Shown here: positions 11,262 through 23,233 of the stretch, piece by piece
How the letters are laid out: the number at the start of each line of letters is the position of its first letter
Position numbering within the stretch: position 1 is the first letter of the stretch
From: Polytrichum commune
Taxonomy: Eukaryota > Streptophyta > Polytrichopsida > Polytrichales > Polytrichaceae
DNA length: 64,000 nucleotides
Assembly: GCA_950295325.1 (NCBI GenBank)
Contig: OX485805.1
Span: forward strand, 55,700,758-55,764,757
Direction: 5' to 3'
Translations under genes and position numbers: made by a program
The notes under the pieces: generated by a model
Databases searched by the model: none
What the model saw: only the letters and a program-made list of their open reading frames with translations
Told to the model about the DNA's origin: nothing

Positions 11262-12146
11262 TTAGAAAGTAAAGAGCTGGGTTTATGAAGGACCTGAGTT
11301 TGTTTAGTTAGAAGCTAAGGAGCTGGGTTCATGAAGGAGCTGGGTTTGTTTAGTTAGAAGCTAAGAAGCTGGGTTTATGAAGGAGCTGGGTTTATGAAGG
11401 AGCTAGGTTTATGTAATTAGAAAGTAAAGAGATGGGTTCATGAAGGAGCTTAGTAGATAGCCTACCTAATTAGCTCATAGACAAGTAGTTAGTTACATTA
11501 TGCTAGTTAGTGTTATGGTGGCTTTCACAAGTAAATGTATTTGAGATTGACTATAGAGAATAGTGTTTTTTTTTAACACTTGCATCCTCTCTTTAAAAAT
11601 AAACCACGTGCACAACTTAATGGAGAATGTGGAGCACTCTCGCGATGGCAAGACAAAGGAAGCAAAGACCAAAGGTGCGAGGGAGAGATTGACATAAGTC
11701 ACATAAGTATTTCTTAATACTTAAAGGCTTATGTACGGTATGGAGACACCAAGTGAGACCTCTTATAGTAGCGATACGGAATACAGAAGTGATAGTTCAA
11801 GTGGTAGTATAGAGTCAACGGCACGGACTCCATTTAGGAGAGGGATATCCTTAAGGGCTTGTGTAGCTAAAGCGGCCGGATGGACGTTAGAAGCAAACAA
11901 AGACAAAATAGCACCCGAGCATAAGGAGGTTAAAATAACATAGTTAACTTGTGCATTCTCCACATACGTATTGAAATTGTACATTGAGTTGTTAAAAGTG
12001 AAATTCCAGTTAAATCCAAGACCACTTGAAGGGTGAACCTTGCTCTATGGACTCATCCAAGTCCAAATCCAATACCGCGGAGGAATGTGAGCCCAAACCC
12101 ACTACTCGGACTACGGACGCTTAAGGGTGGGGGGTTTGGCCTCACA
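11262..12146 (+). mobile_element. Solo LTR-B, right part
   Basis: This continues the LTR interrupted at 4192, with the GAAGGAGCTGGGTTTAT minisatellite, then unique LTR sequence, ending GGTTTGGCCTCACA. A 70-residue frame at 11731-11943 (Ser-rich N-terminus, then ARTPFRRGISLRACVAKAAG) is also open in the other LTR-B copy at 45888-46100. Being in two near-identical LTRs, this alone is weak evidence of coding. The flanking ACAAG completes the target duplication. Confidence 0.9.
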
Positions 12147-12870
12147 ACAAGAGGATACAATCTGAATTTTTTGGCCAAGGCCTTAACCTCACACACAAGA
12201 ATTTGACTCTAAGATTACACACATTGTCAAAGACAAAACAAGAGGAGAATCTGGTGTGAGGGGCCGAAACCTCAAGCCCATTAGAATTTGACTCTAAGAT
12301 TACACACATTGTCAAAGACAAAACAAGAGGAGAATCTGGTGTGAGGGGCCGAAACCTCAAGCCCATGAGAATTTGACACTTAGATTGCACACATTGTCAA
12401 AGACAAACCAAGAAGAGAATCTGGTGTGAGGGGCCGAAGCCTCAAGCCCATGAGAATTTGACACTTAGATTGCACACATTGTCAAAGACAAACCAAGAAG
12501 AGAATCTGGTGTGAGGGGCCGAAGCCTCAAGTCCATGAGAATTTGACATTTAGATTGCACACATTGTCAAACACAAAAGAAGAGGAGAATCTGGTGTGAG
12601 GGGCCGAAACCTCAAGCCCATTAGAATTTGACACTTAGATTGCACACATTGTCAAAGACAAACCAAGAAGAGAATCTGGTGTGAGGGGCCGAAATATCAA
12701 GCCCATGAGAATTTGACTCTAAGATTACACAAATTGTCAAAGACAAAAGAAGAGGAGAATCTGGTGTGAGGGGCCGAAACCTCAAGCCCATGAGAATTTG
12801 ACTCTAAGATTACACACATTGTCAAACACATAACAAGAGGAGAATCTGGTGAGAGGGGCCGAAGCCTAAG
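12147..12870. repeat. Resumed minisatellites (48-bp remnant, then about eight 87-bp units)
   Basis: 12147-12200 continues the GGCCAAGGCCTTAACCTCAC array broken by LTR-B. From about 12195, units of about 84-87 bp repeat, each with AGAATCTGGTGTGAGGGGCC, a CCTCAAGCCCATGAGAATTTG segment and ACACATTGTCAAAGACAAA. They are relatives of the array at 1060-1505. Confidence 0.88.
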
Positions 12871-14073
12871 AGACACACCTGAACTCAAGAATGCAACCTT
12901 TGTGAAATGTGGCCGAGAGAGGCCTAACCAAGATTTGCATTTGTTATATAGCATTTGGGATAGAAAGTCGATGAATGTGAAAAGGGTGCACGTGGAGGCA
13001 AACATCATGGGGTTAATATTGGATTGGATTGCCCTACATCAATGGGGTGAATCTTAACTTGAGTGGGGGTTGGAATCAATATCACAACTCCGACTAAACA
13101 CCAATGTGAAAAGGATCCACGTGGATATGAAAATCAATGGTATATTAGTAGTTCCGATTGCACAAGATTGAAGGAGTGAATCATAACTTGAGTGGGGGAT
13201 GGAATCCATAACATAATGACCATAATGGCTCATGCAATATCTGGTGCCAACCCCAACCCACTACCCCTAACCCCTCAACTAGAGAAATAGCAACCCAACT
13301 AGGAAGATAGAATCAAGTCCACAACTAACACCATCCACATTAATTCAAAACGTGGTCCTAGACAACTAGTACCTTATCCTCTGGGAGCTGAGAGCTCACC
13401 CAAACATAAAATCAACCATCCACAGCAATACAAAATCTGGTCCCCTTCAACTAAGACCTTACCCTCTCGGAGCCGAGAGACCACCCAAAAACAAAATTTG
13501 GTCCCCTTCAACTAGGACCTTACACTATCAGAGCCGAGAGACTAACCAAACATAATATCAACCATCCACACTAATACAAAATCTGGTCCCCTTCAACTAA
13601 GACCTTACCCTCTCGGAGCCGAGAGCCTCCACAAACATAAATTCAACCACCCACACACATACACAATAATCTAACTTATATACAAATTGAGGAGTTCAAC
13701 AATGAAGCAAAAAATCTGGTCCAATCCAGCCACATACACATACACAATAGTCTAACCTAGAATCTGAAATATGGCAAAGAGCTTAACGTCAACCCATAGA
13801 TTCATGAATGCATAAAAATTGTCCGAGAGACACACCTGAATTGAAGAATGGAACCTCCCTCAAATGTGGCCGAGAGATGCCCAAACAAAACTTCCATGTG
13901 CTATATAGCATTTGGGATTTGAAGATGGCCAATGTGAATAGGGTGCACGTGGAGGCAAACATGATGGGTATGATATGTGATTGGATTCCACAAACCCCAA
14001 CCCCCTACCCCTAACCCCTCAACTAGAGAAATAGCAACCCAACTAGGAAGATACAATAAGGTCCACAACTAAA
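12871..14073. repeat. Noncoding stretch built of dispersed internal repeats
   Basis: No gene is supported. A segment near 12875-13020 is repeated, diverged, at about 13820-13990 (GTGCACGTGGAGGCAAACAT and the preceding TATATAGCATTTGGGA). A segment with TACCCCTAACCCCTCAACTA occurs at about 13262 and 14008. A GGTCCCCTTCAACTA...CTCGGAGCCGAGAG module recurs three times between 13432 and 13630. Part of the first repeat also resembles the inner side of the right-end repeat near 62200-62260. Confidence 0.7.
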
Positions 14074-14345
14074 CACTATATTCGTTAATTGGAGACTTTG
14101 GAAAGTCTCAAAATAAATTGGACCCGTAGTTTCGGATGCGAATATTGTGAACGTAGGGAACATAGGGAACAATGGCAACATAATGTTCGAAAGATCCATA
14201 TGTGATGAATATATATGTTTCTAAATATAGTAATTATTTGGGGGATAATCAAAACTACGCCAACACAATATTCCAATGTCACAAATTCACAATTATTTTG
14301 TATTTTTGATTTTGTATTGAACAAAATTAACGAATCTATAAATAG
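14074..14345. mobile_element. Possible short CACTA-ended element (MITE-like)
   Basis: CACTATATTCGTTAATT at 14074-14090 is faced by the near-inverted AATTAACGAATCTATA at about 14323-14338 (one mismatch over the core). This would delimit about 265 bp with no coding content. The same 17-base end occurs at 20500 and, inverted, at 30818-30831. No matching 3-bp duplication is evident, so the call is tentative. Confidence 0.4.
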
Positions 14346-14728
14346 CCATCTGATTTTATATCTAGGGACTCTTGGATGCGTATCCCAAACATAACATCTT
14401 AGCCAATTGTGGGTGAATTGAACGGCACATCCCAAACGCAACAATATTAAAATAATTTGACAGTGTGTATAAGAAATTGCAAATTAGCATCTGCAATATA
14501 ATTATATAGTTTGGACTCCACATCCGTAAACACAAACATATAAAAAACATTTGATAGCGCATGTGAAGTTGGATTCCACATCCGTAAATCAATACAATCA
14601 TGATATATAATTGTAATCTATAAAATTGCTATAAAATGTGTCTAATATAGTATTCGACCCCAATGTCATATATTTCATGAAAAACCAAGACACATTTCAA
14701 ATAATTGTGGTCCAACCCTACGTCAATA
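14346..14728. other. AT-rich flank of the transposase gene, no gene seen
   Basis: Low-complexity AT-rich DNA downstream of the minus-strand transposase gene. ATCCGTAAA half-sites occur near 14523 and 14579. They match one arm of the palindrome that is abundant upstream of the gene, as expected for subterminal repeats at both ends of a DNA transposon. Confidence 0.4.
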
Positions 14729-17700
14729 TCATTCTCCCTCTTCATCTTCAGCTTCATTTCCATTCTCAACATCGTTTTCTGCAGCAGCAATACGTGCCAA
14801 ATTGTCTTTGGCAAAATCTATATGTTTTTGGGGAATGGTCATTGTCTCTGATTTGGAACCTTTGCGTGGTTTCCAAGCACAAAGTATGGTATCTGTGTTT
14901 ATCCATATTGGTTCGTATGCTGAGTCCATTGTCCATTTGAAACCTTTTTTGGTGTCCCACCCTAAATATGTGCGGAGCACATTTTGATCTTTGGTGCTGG
15001 GACGGCAATATTCCACCTCAATTTGATGAAAATTTGGGCTAGTTGGAACAAAATTTGGTGATGACAATGCTTTTACCAACCAAATCGGTTTAGGGTGCTC
15101 CTCATCTCCAGGACGTACGAGGATCATATACCCTTCGTAGCAATCAACAGCCACACGAAATGATGGAGCCGGACGATTACGAGCTGGGCCAACATAATGG
15201 TCGTCCGCTGCGAACTCTTCACGGATGTCCCCATTGTCGAAGAACATGGCCTCAGATTCCACGATTGTCACTCGGCTTTGTGGCCAAAAACCTTGTGTCA
15301 AACATGAATGTGTTTCGACATCGGGTGCTAGCAATGCTGAGCGAATGCGATCCCAGTACGTAATCAATGGTTCGTGGGTATCCCGAACACGCCTTGTGAT
15401 GTCTTCCTCGCACAATTCTTTCCAATATTGGATGAATCCGGATATACCTTTGATGATTTCTGGTCCATTCCTCATGGGGTTGGGTTTGCAAGGCTTCGGC
15501 TCCCCATCAGGTAGCATACATTTGCCCTCTTTGTTTTGGCGCCATACGAGTATCCCTTCCTCTGGACCCCAATCCGGGGAAGTGCACAAAACTTTGAATT
15601 GCATGGCCGGCAGACCATCATCACGCATATAGAATCGGAATTGTTGAGCCTTGGTATGGCCCACTAAGCGGTCACCTCCCTTAAGAATGAATGGTTCGAT
15701 AAACGCTTTGAAATCGGGCACTTCTTCAATCAAATGCGGGATGACTGGCACATTATCCAAATCCATGTATGATTTCATGAGAAGAGGAATCGTCGGAAAA
15801 TCCTCCTCGTGCAACTTCATACTCCAACGTTCAAATGAAGCGTCAATGTCATCATGCGTGTGGCCAACCATCAAAAAAGACACAAACACTTCTTTGAAAA
15901 TGCCCTTGGCTACGAGCAATGACCAAAAACAAAATACGTATCGACATTTGTTGTCTTTGGCACAATTGTCCAGTTGCACATGTAGAGTTGGAGGCAAAGG
16001 TTTAGCAAGAACGGTTTGTTCAGGCGGTTCTTGCAGTGACGATAGACAAACTTCTTTCCCCTCTAGCACAGCCTCATAAATCGGTGTTGTTCCACATCCA
16101 ACAAAAAGAGCGTGGGAGGATGATGTTGGCGGACTCTCAAGATCTCGTAGAAGTTTTGCAAAAGACCCTACGGTATGATTGGCGTCGCCTGGATAGAAAT
16201 CCAAGCCATAATGTGCATACTTGACGTCCACATGGCCATGTGCAATCATGCCTGAATTAAGACATACAAATGAGAAGTACATTCCAATATCATATATGAT
16301 AAGGAAATTCAATTTTTTCCCAAGCAGGCCAAGAAAATGAACAAACATTTACGGACGTACATCCGTAACTCTTCATGATGAGTATGTGGGTGTGCAAAAA
16401 AAATGTGAAAACCAACGAACCTGTGACAGATATTGGGAGCTTGAAATATCCATCTGTAGCCTTTATTTTCCGTGCATAACAAGGGCACGCAGTCTTCGCA
16501 TGGTCCATTTTGTCATGAATGATTGTCAAAACCTCATTCGGCCTCATTATCGATAATGCGCGATTCTTGTAGTAGTCTTGACGGTGTGCCTCCTGGTTGT
16601 TGACATGCTCAATGTATTTTCGTTGAAGTCTATTGTGCGACTCAGTCCCTATTGGATGTGCATCTCGAAGGCCCTTATATTTCTCACAAGCAGAACACCT
16701 AGCAAACTTATCCCCAGGCCTCTTCGTAATGTACTCTGTAAATTGTTGATTCTTGATCACACTCAATTTTGACAACGAAATCGGCCCACATCCAGCCTTT
16801 TCGCCAACCTCATTAACATCCATAAGTATGTTCTTCTATTTTGTCCCTGTAGGCAAAACCATCTGGACAACCTTTTCCCCCGACGGCAGAGTCCGTGTCT
16901 TGTGTGGCATCGCATCCGCTAATGGCATAATGATGGTTGATAGTGTTGCAGCCGCTTGGAGTGTTGCCTCCCTGGGCTTCTTTGTACCAGAGTTGCCATG
17001 GAACCGAGAACGCCGTCCTTGCAGCGAGTAGTTCCGGAACCTATAAAAATCTGCCTTTGAAACAGCATGTATAATGTACCATGCCGTGCAACATACCTCT
17101 ATATTTTCCAAGGTCACAACCTTACGACCTTCGGCATCAAAGTGCATGTTGCGATGGACTTCAAGTTTCTTTGCAGATCGCATACGAAAGTCCGCAAGCC
17201 ACATCTCTTGTTTCAAAGATTTGATTTTGTCACGGGGAAATAGTTGGCAACACCTCTTTGCACAACAATCCTTTGTTGCTACGGACCTAATAGATGTGTC
17301 TCCCAATGTTAGATCTCGACGACGTTGCGTGGGTTCACGGGGCACGCGAACGGAATCATATTTACGCCGACCTTGTCTAGGACGCATTGTGGCGAACAAA
17401 TCCTTTTGTATTTCCTCAAAATGACGGGCATGATTCCACAAATTGACACCATCGTGAAGAACACTTCGCAACGGCCATCGACGAAGAGAGAATCTCCAAC
17501 CAGGAGATACTTCCAAAGGATTCAAGGAGTTCAAAATGCACACCCCAACATCTTCCTCCCCAAGGGGATTTGCATCAATACAATCCGTAGGATTCGAGTT
17601 CCGACAAACACCATCGGCCACGGGGACGCCACATCCATTGACTAGGACAACATCAAGATCAATCCACTGTTCCCGCGAATAACCCTCACATGGTGGTATG

Positions 17701-17825
17701 AAATCATCCTCTGCATTTGCGACATCAATTGTAGTTTCCCGTTCCATGACACCTTCAAATTCGCTACCATAGCTTGACGATTCTGAAGAGAACTCAAATG
17801 CACTATCACCGACGTTGGAATCCAT
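14729..17825 (-). pseudogene. DUF7869-type transposase-like gene, two exons, single in-frame TAG
   Basis: The frame runs 17825-16421, then 16251-14729, about 975 codons. The intron is supported by a GTTCGT donor and TTCAG acceptor, which join a split Gly codon. The N-terminal half has a Cys-rich block (DCCAKRCC), the middle a CSACEKY motif (Cys about 377 and 380), and the second exon QLDN (Asp about 563) and GHTHDDID (about 598-605). These are the hallmarks of DUF7869 proteins, thought to be DDE-like transposases; I recognise the family by motif and its biochemistry is inferred. Codon 330 is TAG (16836-16838) in an otherwise continuous frame, so it is either a young nonsense mutation or read through. 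An alternative ATG lies at 17885. A homologous N-terminal segment lies at 63194-63756. The intron holds a degenerate TTTACGGACGTACATCCGTA palindrome. Confidence 0.75.
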
Positions 17826-17949
17826 GGCCACTACAAGTGATCCAAATGAAGAGTATGTCAAAATATCCCATTCAATAAATGTCATGGATAGTCATAATGC
17901 TTATTGTCAATGAAACACAATGTGAACAATAGTGGATTTCATGGCCTGG

Positions 17950-19020
17950 AAACAAAGACACATTGGTATACGAACGCGCGTTCGTATACCTCCATGTAAC
18001 AACATTATTAGTGCAAGCACACGCGTATACAAATTCCTTTATTTGTTCATAGTCGGCGGACAGGTCCAGACAACAAAAACATGACATGTTTATGGACGCG
18101 CACCCGTAAAACTCTTCGTGCTCAAAGAGGTCAGTAACATGCGCAAATGGTTTCGCAAACTATACAAAATAGGTATACGGACGCGCGTCCACAAACATCC
18201 CAATGTCAAAAGTCAGTGGTGTCCAAGACACACAGAGGTTTAGGGAACCAAGATGTCCATGTGCCACGGACACGTATACCCAGGCCTGACGACTATGCAT
18301 TTGAAGAGGTTAACATACGCGCTTCCTACTGTGTTTTATCAATGTCAAAATATTATACTATGACACATAGGGTGATGTAAGTTTAGGATTTAAGGATCTT
18401 ATACCTCCATTGACCGTACAGTCTCAATGTAATATTCTACATGGCACATGGTCGAAATTATAGCACAAGAGGTTTGCAGGTTTACGGACGCGCGTCTATA
18501 AATCTCTCTGGACGTCATTATTACCACTAAACCCGTAAACGATCAAGGCAAGAAAGGATTAATGCGCCCGGAGGTTTAAGGTTTATGGACGCGCGTCCGT
18601 AAATTTTCAGGACAATACAGTCTCGTTGGCAGACTCACATAGCAAGTGGTCATGATGTCAGTTCAGGTGCAATGCCGAACTATGGTTCCATAAGGTACGT
18701 AGGCTTACGGACGCGCGTCCGTAAACCTCATTGTACATGAGTAATACCTAAAGTACAATTCTCAAAGCAATAGATATCCAATTAACCAACAGGTTTAAGG
18801 TTTACGGACGCGCGTCCGTAAACCTCAGTGTACATGAGTAATACCTCAAGTACAATTCTCAAAGCAATAGATATCCAATTAACCAACAGGTTTAAGGTTT
18901 ACGGACGCGCGTCCGTAAACCTCAGTGTACATGAGTAATACCTCAAGTACAATTCTCAAAGAAATAGATATCAAATTAACCAACAGGTTTAAGGTTTACG
19001 GACGCGCGTCCGTAAACCTC
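17950..19020. repeat. Array of palindrome TACGGACGCGCGTCCGTA
   Basis: Perfect 22-bp palindromes (TACGGACGCGCGTCCGTA flanked by TT and AA) occur at 18801-18822, 18898-18919 and 18995-19016 in tandem units of about 97 bp. A slightly shorter one lies at 18705-18724. Degenerate copies lie near 17970, 18177, 18483 and 18580, and within the transposase intron at 16348-16367. The array sits immediately upstream of the DUF7869-type gene. The clustering resembles subterminal transposase-binding repeats of CACTA-type elements, which is inference. Confidence 0.9.
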
Positions 19021-20499
19021 CGCGATTTGCGGCGCCATAATAGGAACCTTGCACCAGGAACGATACCTGCCATAAACAAAAAAATCAATCATACTAAGTG
19101 CAATCCACATAAAAATTGGCTCCACTAATGGGTTTAGAGCTTGGAATTTAGTATTTGGGGTATAAAAGGTCCATTGCAATAGGATCTGTACATGCACAAA
19201 ATAAACATCCAGCACTCTACAAGGGTCCAAGCAGCGCAACCCACATCTGAGATGCAAAAAGAGTCCCTTGGTGGGGGGAATGTCCCCTTAAGTACTCATC
19301 GTTTTCCCTTGGATCCGTTTTCCAACATAGGATACTAGCCACCAACTACGTCCTATAAATAAAAACCTAACATTACTACATTCCGTGTGCCAGCCTTACA
19401 ATGGAATGTGTATTCATAGTAGACAACATGCATAGACCATGAGTCCACATAATGACAAAGCAAAAGGCATCTACATATTTATGGTGGACAACAAAGAAAA
19501 TTGGCTAATAAGATATGAACATTGAACATTGTTGAGGGGGGGTTTTAATATTGAAGTACCTAATATTGAAAGTTCATTGTAGAATTAGTAGACAAAAAAT
19601 TATAGTATCGTGTAAAACATTAACCACAACAACAACAATAGTACATGGAGAATAAAAATACATGTCATTCAAAATTAAACTAGCCTCTATTTTATTGTTT
19701 TGCATACGATGTAATGATATTCACTCCAATATCATGTTATCTCCTCTCATCTTGCATTTAATATCGTAATTACATTGGCCACCACCCTACCATCCAACCC
19801 GTTTAATTTACCCACCTTTACACACCTATATATTATTGTATTAATACGTACACAAATTTTGAGCGCCTAGAGGCCATGAAAGTAGCACATCTATTGTCAT
19901 AGATACTATGGGTTGCATTAAAATCAATATTGTCAATTACCTCTCTTAACCTTAGGGCCCCCTTCAATACATCAACATTTATTTCAAAAAAACTAATACT
20001 AGCCTTCTTCATGTACTATACGTGAGAAAAAAACCAATTTTCGTACCCCATGTACATTATCTACAATAATGACTCAAACAATAGCAATTGTTGTTCCAAG
20101 TACCATTATGAGCCCAACAAAGCATAGTGGAAAGAAGGGGAGGGTGGGGTATCCAAATATTATTAAGGCAAGCAATATTAAGTAGGTGACAGAAGGGGGA
20201 TACTCTCAGTAGTTCATACGTGGTACCCTAAACCCTAAACCCTATAATCGCCCAACCCTAAACAAACACGAGGACATAGTGCAAGCATGGTTAACTGAAT
20301 AACTCCCAATACATGTCAAGGCTTAAGTGGAAGTAATTCAAAACTAATATATGACTACCTTTAAATTTTGTAAAATAAAATCATAAACATTTCAAAAGTG
20401 AAGCAAATTTATGGGTAACCTTACCTTTCATTTTTTTAAATCTTTCTTTGGCTGGGTAAAATCTACCCCTTAGAGGCAAGTACAAGATTTGGCTGATAA
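19021..20499. other. AT-rich intergenic DNA, no gene supported
   Basis: Only short accidental frames are present. A telomere-like CCCTAAACCCTAAACCCTA tract lies at 20226-20244. It mirrors TTTAGGG tracts near 29738, 30463 and 30885 in the opposite orientation. Confidence 0.6.
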
Positions 20500-21035
20500 C
20501 ACTATATTCGTTAATTTGAGACTTTTTGGGCATTTTGAGACAATCACAGAAATAAGAACAAGGATAAATGGAACACATATTGGAGAAAGTTGTAAGATGC
20601 GAACACTTTGAAGCGGGTGTTTAGAACAAGAACCCCATTAATAACTCATATTTGGGATTGTTTAGGGTGGGCAATCCAAACCTTAGGCCAAGTTGAAGGG
20701 GAAATCTTAAAACATTTATATTATCGCACAAAAACTTGTATGAATATGGTTTAGGTAGCGCAATCCAAACCATAGATCATATTGAAGGGGAAATATGTGA
20801 ACCAATATAATATAACATACAAAATATTCCAAACTCATATTTGTGATGGTTTAGGTAGGGCAATCCAAACCTTAGACCATATTGAAGGGGAAATCATGTG
20901 ACACTTATATTATTGCAAAAAAACATACAAATTATGGCATGTAAAATGCATAGCATGCTAACACCACACATCCATTGGATAGTGCGACCCAAAATGTTCT
21001 TGCCTATGGCTCACAACCCTACGCCTACTATGGCC

Positions 21036-21855
21036 TATCTAGCCTCGGAGACTACCTCTTTTTCTTTTGCTTCATTTTCTTTTGTTTTTTTTTCTTTTGC
21101 CTCTTTTTCTTTTGCCTCTTTTTCTTTTGCTGCGGCTTCTTTTGCTCGCATTGCTTCAACATTCCTGAAAATCTCCGCCCCGCGACTATAGCCATTCTTG
21201 GGGTGAGCGCCAACAATAACACATTTCGGATTCCGTCGGCCGCCCGAATTATACGACGAAGAATTCGAATACGATGAAGTGGACTGTCTTGCATTCCTGG
21301 TCATGGAGTAGAAACGCTCCAACTCAACGGACGCACTAGACCGCATAGGTTTACGGGTGGGAGCAACCTGCAACGCGTGAATGCAAGACCACATGTGTTA
21401 GTTTAGGGAGGAAGACCCAAACGTGTCACACTTTCATTTTTTAAGTGCGGGATGATTGTAATGCGCGGATAACCATGTTTTTTTTTGGGGGGGGGGTTCA
21501 CCTTGTCACCGGGGGCGTTCCCGTCGGAGTTGGCGAGGAGGGGCAATGCGTCCCGCAAAGGAATAGGAAGGGTGCCACTCTTCGTAGGCCGAGCGTCCAT
21601 CCGCAGCCGCCGTTGAGGTGTATTACTGCCGCCGGGCCGAGAGGGGGATGTCCGGACGCATTTGCGATTTATGCCCTTGAGCGGCGACGGGGACGGAGAT
21701 CGCCGGAAGATTTGCTTGGGTGGGGGGCTATCGATGACGCCGGCGTCGATAGGCTCCTTGGAGTAGTCGATGGTGGACGCGGCATCGTAGACGGTCTCGT
21801 AGAAGAAGCTCCCCAAGTTTGATTCGCTAACGATGTCAATCGAGGGCTCCAAACG
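21036..21855 (-). CDS. Hypothetical protein with charged C-terminal repeat, at least two exons
   Basis: One exon starts after an acceptor (CCCATCAG) at about 21855 and ends before a GTGAAC donor near 21502. The next starts after GCGTTGCAG near 21363 and ends at the stop near 21035. The two exons join in frame. The first part is Pro- and Ser-rich (DSPPPKQIFRRSPSPSPLKG); the second contains a tyrosine/serine-rich stretch and ends in repeated KEKEAKEKEAKEK-type charge clusters likely to form a helix. The only upstream in-frame start in the exon is not ATG, so a 5' exon is probably missing from my model. No family recognised. It lies just downstream of the phosphatase-like gene, on the same strand. 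Confidence 0.45.
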
Positions 21856-21973
21856 CTGATGGGAAAATTAAAACAAACAAAACCCAAGGGGAGGGGGGGA
21901 GGGGGGAGCATGTGAAAATCGATATACAATTGAGGCATAATATATCACACACAATGGCACACCATGTAGTATC

Positions 21974-22790
21974 TCAAATGAGTTTATTATATTTTGCATG
22001 AGAGTACAACTCTCTGTACATATAGTCCTTTGGATCCATGTATCTTTCGCCTATCGGATTACAACTAAGGAACCGGGGCACGGGTAGTCCGCTCCCCACG
22101 AGCGTTTGAAGGTACTTAAGTAGGTCTAACAAAAAGCGGTCTCGGACCTTCTCGACCGTCCACGTGGGGCAAACTATGAAGTTCGAGGTCGGGTTCAAAA
22201 TGTTTTTGGAAGCGCTGTCGTCCACCATCAACGTGTTGTCACGGGTGGGGCGAACGTCGTAGGGACAGCCAACCATGGTTGGACGCTGGTCCCATACGAC
22301 TGGCTTCAAGACCTTAAGAAACTGGTTTACGGCGGGGTTGTTGGGCTTCTTCACAACCTTGCCCTCGGGGGTGTATAATGTTTTACAAGAATCCTGTCCT
22401 AGGACCAAGCACGGGGGTTGGAGTCCCTTGAAGATGAACTCCACGACGGCCTGGGTGTTCTCGGACTTCATGGAGCTCCACACGATCACCCACCATTTGG
22501 ATAGGGCGACCTGCAGGAAGCGCCGAAGCCACGGGCGGAGGTACACTAGCTTGCTTTTGATGTACGCGGGGGGACCATCGTAGTTCCCGTCCTCGGGCTT
22601 GCAGAAAGGCACCGTGGGGACCTTGGGACAGTGCACGCATTGGACGAGGACCCCGTTGAGGTCTAGCACCAGGAACCGTGTCTTGGGCGGCGGAGACGGG
22701 GAGGGCAAAATCGGGGGGACCACCACGCTGTCCTCCACGCTCCTCGGGGAGGACCGGTGGGGAGCCACGACGCTATGCTCCGATCCCTGC
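21974..22790 (-). CDS. FCP1/NIF-like HAD phosphatase domain protein
   Basis: The frame shows the HAD-fold order of FCP1/small C-terminal-domain phosphatases. FLVLDLNGVLV (Asp about 36 counted from a GTG at 22768) is followed by a YLRPWLRRFL segment, VIVWSSM as motif II, and VDDSASKN as the acidic motif IV (about 182-189). Normal members use DxDx(T/V); here the second Asp is Asn (DLNG), as in some plant NIF-like proteins, so catalysis may be altered or lost. No ATG opens the frame. An acceptor (GTCGCCGCAG) just before 22790 suggests an upstream exon I could not place. A minus-strand AATAAA overlaps the stop region near 21983-21988. It lies between the ParB-methyltransferase gene and a hypothetical gene, all on one strand, and is presumably cargo of the same element. 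Confidence 0.7.
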
Positions 22791-23233
22791 GGCGACGAGC
22801 GAGAGAAGGCGGCGAGGACTATGTTATGCTATGTTTAATTCAAGCAGAACGGAAATTTTGTGCAAACACAAGAAGAATTGGACCATTGGTGGCAACAAAA
22901 ACATACAAGGGGAACAACATACATTGGGACACGGATGCTAACATATGGGCGCCAAAAATAATAATTTTATTGTTACAAATCTCTATGTACAATTTGATGG
23001 GGGGGCGCGGTGAACGAGGGCATTCACACTATCCTAATTGTACATCTACAAAATTGGTTGCGCGCCGCCAAGGTTGAGCGTAGTCGAGTGAGGTGAGACG
23101 AAGGGGATCGCGGGGGGAGCACGTTGTTGGGTGCGTCGGGGGGGTGTAGTTCCTCATAGCTAGGGGGGACAAGACCACGCCAACAAGACAATGACCAAGG
23201 AAGTTTGGGTCGGTCGACCCAAACTGGGAGGGC
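22791..23233 (-). other. 3' flank of gene F with polyadenylation signal and one palindrome
   Basis: Between the stop of gene F and the phosphatase-like exon, a minus-strand AATAAA (TTTATT at about 22974-22980) could end gene F transcripts. A TTTGGGTCGGTCGACCCAAA copy lies at about 23205-23224, just beyond the stop. No other gene is seen. Confidence 0.5.

Noticed and set aside
18976-19257. 93-codon minus-strand frame
   Set aside because: Contains the TACGGACGCGCGTCCGTA palindrome and no recognisable domain; likely chance.
20226-20244. Chromosome end or telomere
   Set aside because: The CCCTAAA tract is only about 20 bp and internal; similar tracts inside repeated modules show it is interstitial.
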